Shown in pieces: positions 56,189 to 64,000 of a DNA stretch of 64,000 nucleotides. This DNA is from Liopterus haemorrhoidalis. Taxonomy: Eukaryota; Arthropoda; Insecta; Coleoptera; Dytiscidae. Where the stretch lies: contig OZ020625.1 in the NCBI GenBank assembly GCA_963971575.1, forward strand, positions 18,196,829-18,260,828, in the 5' to 3' direction. Below the pieces are notes generated by a model that saw only the letters and a list, made by a program, of their open reading frames with translations, was not told the DNA's origin and did not search any database. The position numbers and the translations under genes are program-made. Position 1 is the stretch's first letter; the number at the start of each line of letters is the position of its first letter.

Positions 56189-59100
56189 TCAAGTATCTGA
56201 AAAAGGTTGAGAATAAAAACACATACATAAATGCTTTAATATATAAACTTTATTGGTTACTAAATAAATGGTTTTTGTTAATTTTTTTCTTATTCTTTCT
56301 TTTTCTTCATTCATTGTCTTCGTAGTGTGGTGAATCCGAAGATTAAAATAATGCTTACAGATTAATTTTGTAAGTTGTAATGCATGACTATCTGATGGAT
56401 CTTCTTCTACCAAATGTTCAACACTAAAATCGGAAAATACTCCCCTGGGAAGTACAGAAAGTACTTGAGTAATCAAATATTCTATAATGTTGTTACGCCT
56501 CATATGTGAAATCTTTTCCTGCAGCCTGTAACACTTCTCAGCTGTTCGACAAACTACAACTGTGAATGCTGAAGCATTTGTTAATTTCCCATATGTTTTT
56601 CTTTTTTGTAGTAACGATGCAGATTCTTCAGTTTTCAAAATACCGAGACACTGATTGCAAGAAATTATTCTTGCAATACGTTTGACTACAAATCCTGCTA
56701 TATATGCCACAACATCATTCTGGTACAGAGTCAAATGCCATGCTTGGGATGGGATATAGTCATGATCTGTTTCATTAATAATTTGACGAAATTCTTCAGA
56801 TTCACAAAGGTCTTCTCCCAATTGATTTTTATGCAACGTGCTGCTACTGTGCTACTGACAAATAATATTTTGGTGTCATCAATAATTGCACAATTTGAAT
56901 ATTTAGACGATTTGATTTCAGAATGTACAATTAATCGTTTGTATGCAGCTTCAAATTGTACCGCATTGGGGTTATTATTAAAACCACCTTTGCTTCTAAT
57001 AGCACTAAAAAATAGCTCAAGATGGTCTTGACTAAATTTGTATGCTAACAAAAAGTTTAATTTGTTATTTTCGCACAAAATAAGTTCACGAAAAATATTT
57101 TTGATACTAACTATATCTATTAAAAAACCTATAAATCCCGTCTTCCGTCGTGACTCCAACACTGGGATATTATTAAATTTTAATTTTGATATATATTTTG
57201 AATAATCATCCAACCTTTGAAACATGACTTGGTACGTATTAACGTCCAGAGGTTTCTTATATTGATATTTACAAAGATAATTTCTGCTATTAAAAATATC
57301 AAATGTGTCATTTATAATTTGACAGAATTTAATCGTCTCTTCACAGCCTTTAAATGATTCCAGCTTCAAATCGGCCTCAGCCACACTCCTACTGAAAGTT
57401 TGGGCAGCTGTTTTCACCGGCATTTTTTCATCAAACCATCTCATAGTGTGCCTTTTCCTTAATTTTGTTCCAGCATGCAAACCTTCATCGCTCTGTAGTT
57501 TGGCTAGTTTTAAAAAATATTCCCATTTAACTATTCCACCATCCTCATGTTGCAGTTCTCCAGCATGTGCTAAAGAATTCCTTATTAGCTTTAGCATGTG
57601 GCATGCATCCAGCAGGATATGTACAGGATTCTTTGTACATGGGTGTGGAAAATGTGGACTTAAATTATTTTCCTTTAAGTTAGCACCAAGATATGTAGAC
57701 ATTGTTAAATTAGCCGGACAACCATCAAATGTTATGGACACCACTTCAACACCACTCACATGCACAAATTCCAGGCAATGGTTAACTAGATTAGCCTTTT
57801 CATATGCTTGAAGGCCATTTATTAAAAAATAACCCACTGGTATCTTCCAATTACCATTAACACAAACTAGCATGAACACCAAGGCTTGTGTAGCTAATTC
57901 CGATTGTTTACTTGGTAATTTCGTGCCAACATTTACATGGCCTTTTAATTCCTTCCCATTCCAAACAGCTTGAACCCTAATATGCATCTCATCCAAAACC
58001 AAATTGCATAATACGGTCCCTTCTCTGGAAACAGCTTCATTTACTTTCATTTTCAAAGCATTTATGGCTTCTTGAGTGAAGCCTGGTTCCCCGTTAATTG
58101 ATTGGAACCATTTTGTAATGGTTGATGGGTGAGGTAACGATTTATTAAATGTATCCCGTACAAAGCAGTATGCTTTCGAAGAATAAAAGTTCAACGTAAG
58201 GGCAAAACTTCTTAACTCCGGTGTGTATTGTTGCCTTGTAGGTCCGCATAACATTCTTTGTATGATTGCTTTTGGCGAATCTGGTAGTGACGCCTAGAAA
58301 TTAAAAAAAAAAAAACAATTATATATTTCATAATTAAATAGTAGTATGTTGTACCAAAATTGCCGCTTCTGCATTCTCCGAAAGATTATATTTTTCTTTA
58401 ATCTCTTTCATTAAGCTTGTCAAATGACGGATCTTAGATGTCTGTCGCCTTGACCGCTGTTGCAGAAGTTTCACTTTCTTCTTTTGGCTTGACAACGATT
58501 GTTTTGCCAAGCGCAAGTTTCTTCGTGCCTTTCTAGGAGATTCCATTTGATCTGATGTGCAATCTTCTAAATATAATGGGTCGTTGGCGCGTGTGTTTCT
58601 AATAATAAATAACAATTAGTATATACATTATTTAAATATCTTATTCTTGTGTTTATATTTTAAGCATTACTTACAGTTTTCTCTTTTTATTCAGATTTCT
58701 ACTTATTTCTCTTTCTGCTTCAGATGCTGTCAATGTACTACTGCTAGACCCAGAAGATTGTACACTAAAAATAAATATAATTTAGATATTACATAAAAAC
58801 AAAAATAGGTAAACCTGCACAATAGCGCCCTAAGCTTCCACAGTTTGAATTTTTTCCATGTTTCAATTCACTTAAACGTACAATTTTATTTTTAGGTGGT
58901 TTACAAAATAATTAGCAAGGTTTTTAACAATAACCTAAGATAGTGATTTGAGAGTGAATCACTGTTTAGGATTCACACTAACCCATAAAAACTATTCTCA
59001 GGGCTCTATTGTGCAGGATTACCCAAAAATGAAATAAAGAACATACCGTAGTGGGGTAGTCAAAGATATTTCTCCGACCGGTGTAATACAGCTTTCTTGT

Positions 59101-59923
59101 AAGTTTGAAAAACTACGAGATGTACTAGGGGAGCTCGATGACGTACTATCTTCAAGAAGAAATCGTATTTTACGCAATCTAACTTTTCCCGTGGACTGCG
59201 ACGGTTCTCTGCAATGTAACAAAATATATTAAAAACCTACATATTTTATCATTATCCGGCCCGAGTAACAAAGCCCAAGCCCGTGCAGATCTATATTTTC
59301 TTTCTTAAACTAAATATACATACATAATGGGACTTTCACTTTCCAAATAACTGAGATTTTTTGATGTTGTTGGAATTTCAACAGATGTTCGTGTTGTGGT
59401 TTCAACAGAAGTACTTACAGAAGATAATCTACAAAATCACGTTATTATTAAATACAATTATAACAAGTAATTATAAAAATTATTACCTGGTTTGCAATTT
59501 TTGTTGCAGTAATTTAACATCTGTAAACTCAAATATTGTTGGTACGGCATCTTTATGCAGAACTTTCTTGGGAAACTCCTAAAGGAAAAATTAAAGTGTA
59601 AATTTACTTTATGTACCTACATTACTTTAACATGATATTAATTACCCGAATAAAGCAGTTTACTTCAAAATGTAACGAGCAAATAACAGCATTTTTAGAA
59701 AGAACAAAATTTTCTTTCCGTTCTTTTATAATATCTACCCACTTCTGCCTCATGACTGCATTAGCTGGAAACCTTAAGGAAAAATTGATTTCAAATTAAC
59801 GTTGAATAAATTGAGTAAATATAAGATACAAGTAATTTTTTATCATACTTACGAATGAAAGGTTATATTAGAATCTTTGTACAGCCGCTGTTTACAGCGT
59901 GGTACTATACAGGTTTTTACCAT
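56189..59923 (-). pseudogene. THAP9-like P transposase, eight exons, one frame break
   Basis: Minus-strand exons 59923-59853, 59772-59646, 59578-59487, 59428-59324, 59208-59047, 58764-58675, 58598-58355 and 58293-56189, all GT-AG with agreeing phases; the first seven total 891 bp, 297 codons. Exons 1-3 form a THAP zinc finger: C5, C10, C55, H58, W35 and the AVPTIF box at residue 77. Exons 4-6 are Ser/Thr-rich. Exon 7 is a basic coiled coil. Exon 8 is the RNase-H-like core (YTPELRSFALTLNFYSSKAY, LDEMHI with D398, TFDGC with D487, FSQDHLELFFSAIR with D720/E723). THAP binds the transposon and the core cuts it. Near 56839-56857 an 11-bp local duplication shifts the frame; the C-terminal part continues in the new frame to 56189 (about 1000 residues overall). 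Otherwise intact. Confidence 0.9.
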
Positions 59924-60242
59924 TTCACAACTCTTAAAATGCAATTTACGGCAATATTATTAAAAATTGAAAGATGATAGAAAGGTAAAATAGAAAAAAG
60001 AATAAGACAAAATAACGCTAACGAACAACCAAACAATAGTAAACTCAAAATGGCGATCAAAGAACATCTATGATGACGATTGCTCCTAGCGGTAATTTAA
60101 CAAAATAAATATAAGTTAGGCAACTTGTTAGACTCCTGGGGGCAAATCCCCTTTCCTCTCCACAGGGTCTTGGCTTCAAAACAAACAATGTTAAGGTATA
60201 GAGCGTGCTGCGTCTATATTATATGACGTCAATGGGTTAATT

Positions 60243-60534
60243 TAGTTCAGTTCTTAACAGGCTTTTCATTTTTATTTCATTGTTATATTATTTATATATT
60301 ATTATTTTATAAATTCAGGTGAATGTTCCACATTTTCGTCACCTAGAAAACAGAAAGAAAGAAGTGAACAGAAAATATGAAATATAAAAAGTAATCCATT
60401 AAACTGTGGAAAAAAATATTTTGATGAAAACTTGTGTCTCTTACTGTACAATCCAAGCGCTCGACCCTCTCTTTCTTTCCGAATGCGTTCTTCCTCTGCG
60501 CGAGACTAATTCCCCACACGCCAGTACTAAATAG
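60243..60534. other. Short stretch between P-like element and LINE
   Basis: Nothing recognised. Confidence 0.35.
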
Positions 60535-61184
60535 ATTTGCTGTACACACTGCCGAACTACAACATTGCTACATTTTTCTGCAGGGAAAATTACCGACGAG
60601 GTGGAGTGGCGATTTACGTCAAAGAAAATGTGAACTATAGTGTAGTTGATTATTTAAATAAATGCAATATGGAAAAGTGTTTTGAAGTGTGTGCGGTAGA
60701 AGTAGACAGCATTGTTATAACAATGCTGTGTGTTTCTATCGCCCGCCCTCCTCGCCCTTTATATTATTTATTGAACATCTAAATGGTGTAATGGAGCTTT
60801 TCACAAATAAAAGAAAACGCTTCATCATTTGTGGTGACTTTAATGTGGACTTTTTAGCCATCACGAATGAGAGCAAAATTTTGAGGAATCTTTTTAAAAG
60901 TTTCAAATCTAGGTATTTAGTAGAAACTGTTACTAGAAAAGCCTCTAAAACGTGTTTGGACAATATTGTTTGTAACTTTTATAATGATTGTAAACTAAAA
61001 TGTGAAGTAACAGGATTTTTATCATCCGATCATGAAACTATTTTAACATATTATAATAAAAGCAAAAGCTCAATTAAAAAAACTATATATAATACACGGA
61101 TGATTAATACTGTTACTACTAATTATTTTAATTTTAATTTAAATAAGATGGAATGGGTAATGGAGAATAGTCAAGATGTGGACT

Positions 61185-62753
61185 CAGTGCCGCAATAGGG
61201 TGGTGCGAGAGTTGCCGCCGCACCAGGCGCCGGATTCATAGGGGCGCCGAATAGCCAAATTTCATTTTTTTTATTATTATCTTTTATATTAATAAACTAT
61301 AATCAACACAAATTTGATTTCATAATCGAAAGTTTCAAATGGCAGGCAAGATCATTAATTGATGACTGTACAACTGCCACAGCAATGCAATTATTAGAAG
61401 TGATCCACATTTACGATTTAAAAGATGTGTACCCTAATATTGGCATAGCACTGCGCATATTTTTAACGCTCCCTGTAACTGTTGCTTCGAATTAACGCAG
61501 TTTTAGTAAATTAAAGTTATTAAAAAATTATTTGCGTTCTACAATGGGCCAAGAGCTTGTAAAATTTAGCTTTAATATCAATAGAAAATACTACAGCGCA
61601 GTCATTAAATTATGAAGACTTAATTAACGAATTTTCACAGTTAAAAGCCAGAAAAGTTCAATTTATTTAATTTTCCATTCCGTTAAAGTGATTATATAAT
61701 ATATTATTAAAATACCTAAATATTTAGTATTTTTTGTTCAAATATCCCTTTTTTTTGTTATTAAATATATATTTTTTTATTTATTTTGTTATTCAATTAT
61801 GCAATATAATATTTCTTTAGTCCTTTTGTGTTTCATTTTAGGTGTTTTTCATTTTGTGTAATATTGACCTAGAGTTTATATTTTGTCCCTTTTTATATTA
61901 GTTGATTATAATGATTTATCACAATGCAACACATTGTTAAAGAATGCCCTTTATACCACTTCACAGGGAGCGATGAAGACCTATATATGCTCACACCCTC
62001 CGCTGCCGAATGGTTGATTAACCTAGATATAGCACTGTAACCTAAACCTACTGTAATTGCATTTTATTTATTTTTTATTGATTTTATTATTTATTTTATT
62101 TTATATTATTTTATCTTATTTATTTTCATTTTGTTTTTATTTATTATTTCCTTTATTGTATTTATACATTTTATTTCAATGTGAATTTGTAACCATAAAA
62201 TGTAATTATTCTTGGTTGTTGTGTCTTATATGAAATATATATATATAATGATTTATGAGTTTATTAAAAGATTTGTAACATAATTTGTTAATATAATCGT
62301 TAATATTGCAATTTAAACCAAACCAAAGAAAAAGGTTAAAACTAAACTAAAAAATAATACCAACGAATTTTTATTTTTTATACATTTATTGTTAAAAAAT
62401 GACTTTATATTATATATTTTTGTAAGTTCCTTTACTGGTAATAAGATAGTTCCTTTATTAGGAGTAAGTGATCCTTTTCTGGCGATTTTGTGATTTTTAT
62501 GAATAAAGTTATGTTTTTCTAAGTTATTAACTAACAATAAGATTTTAAGGATTCTCTATAAAATATGGTAAGTAAATATCTTAAATAACATTTTGGTGAA
62601 GAAAACAACGTAAGTAAATGTTTTAAACGTTCCCTTACTGACGCAATCACCCTACCATAAAATTTTAAAAATTGCGTATGCAATTAGTAAGGGTGGGGGG
62701 GGGCTGCCAATATATTTACGCACCAGACGCCAATTTATGTTGTTGCGGCACTG
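61185..62753 (+). mobile_element. hAT element with perfect 8-bp duplication
   Basis: Ends CAGTGCCGCAA and TTGCGGCACTG are perfect inverted repeats, flanked by TGTGGACT at 61177-61184 and 62754-62761. Both subterminal parts contain CGCACCAG and GGCGCC-like blocks. 1569 bp, internally deleted; only a transposase C-terminal scrap remains at about 61340-61670. Confidence 0.95.
61340..61670 (+). pseudogene. hAT transposase dimerisation-domain scrap
   Basis: Reads YPNIGIALRIFLTLPVTVAS, a stop (about 61494), then SFSKLKLLKNYLRSTMGQE, the C-terminal dimerisation signature of hAT transposases of the ZMYM-like type. The stop replaces the codon before the conserved R-S-F-S. Further stops follow. Confidence 0.8.
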
Positions 62754-62903
62754 TGTGGACTTATTATGTAATAATATTATAGAAAATCTTGTCTATTGTA
62801 TTGATAAATCCTTTCCCAAACAGTCTTACACAAAAAAGAATAGTTCTCAGCAGGAACGATGATACAATTTTAACATTAAAAATTCAGCAGTGGCCACCAC
62901 AGG

Positions 62904-63492
62904 ACCGACCGCCATTATAAAGTTCTTATATAAAATACATTCTAGCAGCAGAGTAGAAATAACTTGGTCTAATATTTTCTAACAGAGATATTATTTATCA
63001 TGACCATGGAAACGTTACATATAAGTATGAAAAAATTGAGACTTGGAAAAAATTTCGAAAAATTTTACAAAAATTATTCAAAATTTTTCGTTTTATCAAA
63101 AAACGTCTCAAAGAAAAGTTATTAATTATTGCTTTTATAAAAACTTTTGTCTAATAAATTTTTTCGTAATATTTTTCTGTTGTGAAATATTCACAAAAAT
63201 CTTAAAATCGACACGAGTAAACTCCCATTTTTAGTCAACCGTTTTTTACCAAAAGTTGATCAACTCGTGCCATCGATGGCAGACGCTTAAATATGAAGTT
63301 TCATAAAAATCTTTTCAGCCGAATTTGCTCTGCACGTGTACACAGACAGACGGACAGACAGACCGACAGACATCATGCTAAAAATAGTCAAAACGTTATG
63401 TAGGAACCTCAATTCGTGGAGATCCATCGAAATCTCGAAACGTCAAAGTTGGTATGATCACAATACCTCCCTTATATATGTTGGCGGTCGGT
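62904..63492. mobile_element. Inverted-repeat element inserted in the LINE
   Basis: Ends ACCGACCGCCA and TGGCGGTCGGT, followed inwards by TTATAAAG and its near inverse. It contains a (CAGA)n tract near 63340-63372. It separates two blocks of the same LINE coding sequence. No clear target duplication seen. Confidence 0.65.
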
Positions 63493-64000
63493 AAAAACAT
63501 AAAGAAAAATTACTTTTTTTTAGAGAACTCTATTTAAACCTTAATACCGGGAAAAGCTTAAAAATGTACCGTGCACAAAAAACAATTTTAAAAAAATCGG
63601 TTAAGCATGCAAAATATATGCATAATGATAAACTGTTAAGTAACTCGGAAAACAAAAGTAAGACCGCTTGGGCTATTATTAATAAAGAAACTGGGCGAAA
63701 TAAGAAAAAATAAATACAGTCAGAGCTAGGAGCTGAAGAATTGAATGTTTTCTTTTCCGATACTCCAAACAGGATAGCTCAAAACATAACTAGAGTCAAC
63801 ACTAGTGCTTTACAATTACTTGAAAATACGAAAACATTTTTACAAAATTCATTTTATCTTATGCCTGTTGATGAAACTGAGATTAAAAACATCATATGTA
63901 AATTAAACTCTAGTAAAACATGTGATGTATACAACATTTCAAATTATTTTGTAAAACTAGCTAGTGAATATTTGGCTAAACCTCTAACTATTTTGACTAA

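Larger units (their letters stand above)
60535..64000 (+). pseudogene. LINE ORF2 (endonuclease to RT), interrupted and cut by the window end
   Basis: Endonuclease motifs: YRRGGVAIYVKENV (about 60585), FYRPPSSPF after a frame slip near 60740, ICGDFNVDF (about 60828), LDNIVCNF and LSSDHETI (about 61020). After MENSQDVD the frame is interrupted by a hAT element (61185-62753) and resumes with NNIIENLVYC and SFPKQSYTKK, is interrupted again at about 62904-63492, and continues with KSKTAWAIINKETG and a pre-RT region with LNSSKTCDVYNISNYF near 63905. A stop at 63711 also breaks it. Jockey/I-like by style. RT catalytic motif lies beyond the window. Confidence 0.8.

Noticed and set aside
57446..57811. 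121-codon plus-strand frame inside the P-like transposase
   Set aside because: Antisense shadow of exon 8, whose catalytic motifs are clear.

Overview
The window reads as AT-rich arthropod nuclear DNA, most likely insect; I cannot name the order. The pointers are a ZAD plus C2H2 zinc-finger gene (a family known from arthropods), a P-like transposon, a Penelope-like element, jockey/CR1-type LINEs, Ty3/gypsy and Ty1/copia elements and very many short hAT and mariner-type elements. There is no operon-like layout, genes have short GT-AG introns, and I found no rRNA, functional tRNA or CRISPR. Apart from one host-type gene almost everything I recognise is a mobile element, a fragment of one, or a tandem repeat.

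Layout. 1-6300: dispersed repeats, a tRNA-like SINE candidate, and a hAT MITE with a perfect 8-bp target duplication. 6313-18603: a 12.3-kb stretch bounded by hAT-like ends; it holds a decayed Penelope-like element (itself split by a MITE) and a ~290-bp satellite array with dimer and trimer higher-order duplications. 19215-27034: a LINE fragment hit by a two-gene PIF/Harbinger transposon, which in turn was hit by a LINE whose two ORFs are both intact. 28022-33431: a Ty3/gypsy element with both LTRs, a tRNA-Pro primer site, a mutated protease active site and a broken pol. 33432-39000: a long LTR-like remnant and a decayed copia element. 39741-45341 (minus): a ZAD-ZNF gene, five exons visible, with 20 clean fingers, then an in-frame stop and eight more fingers. 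45342-54500: MITEs (including an inverted pair carrying a shared ORF), a ~55-bp minisatellite and a LINE ORF1 remnant. 54874-60234: a P-like transposon with matching terminal inverted repeats, a perfect 8-bp target duplication and an eight-exon THAP transposase gene broken by one 11-bp insertion. 60535-64000: a LINE ORF2, running off the window, interrupted by a hAT element with a perfect 8-bp duplication and by another short inverted-repeat element.

How parts work together. In the Harbinger element a nuclease-type transposase (plus) and a MADF/Myb-like DNA-binding partner (minus) are encoded with interdigitated exons: each gene's last exon sits in an intron of the other. In the P-like element an N-terminal THAP finger, coiled coil and RNase-H-like catalytic core are spread over eight exons whose splice phases all agree. 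In the ZAD-ZNF gene three short acidic linker exons, all phase 1, join a dimerising ZAD to the finger array, and each of the four pre-finger exons carries one psi-K-x-E motif. All exon coordinates were read by eye from splice signals and phase.
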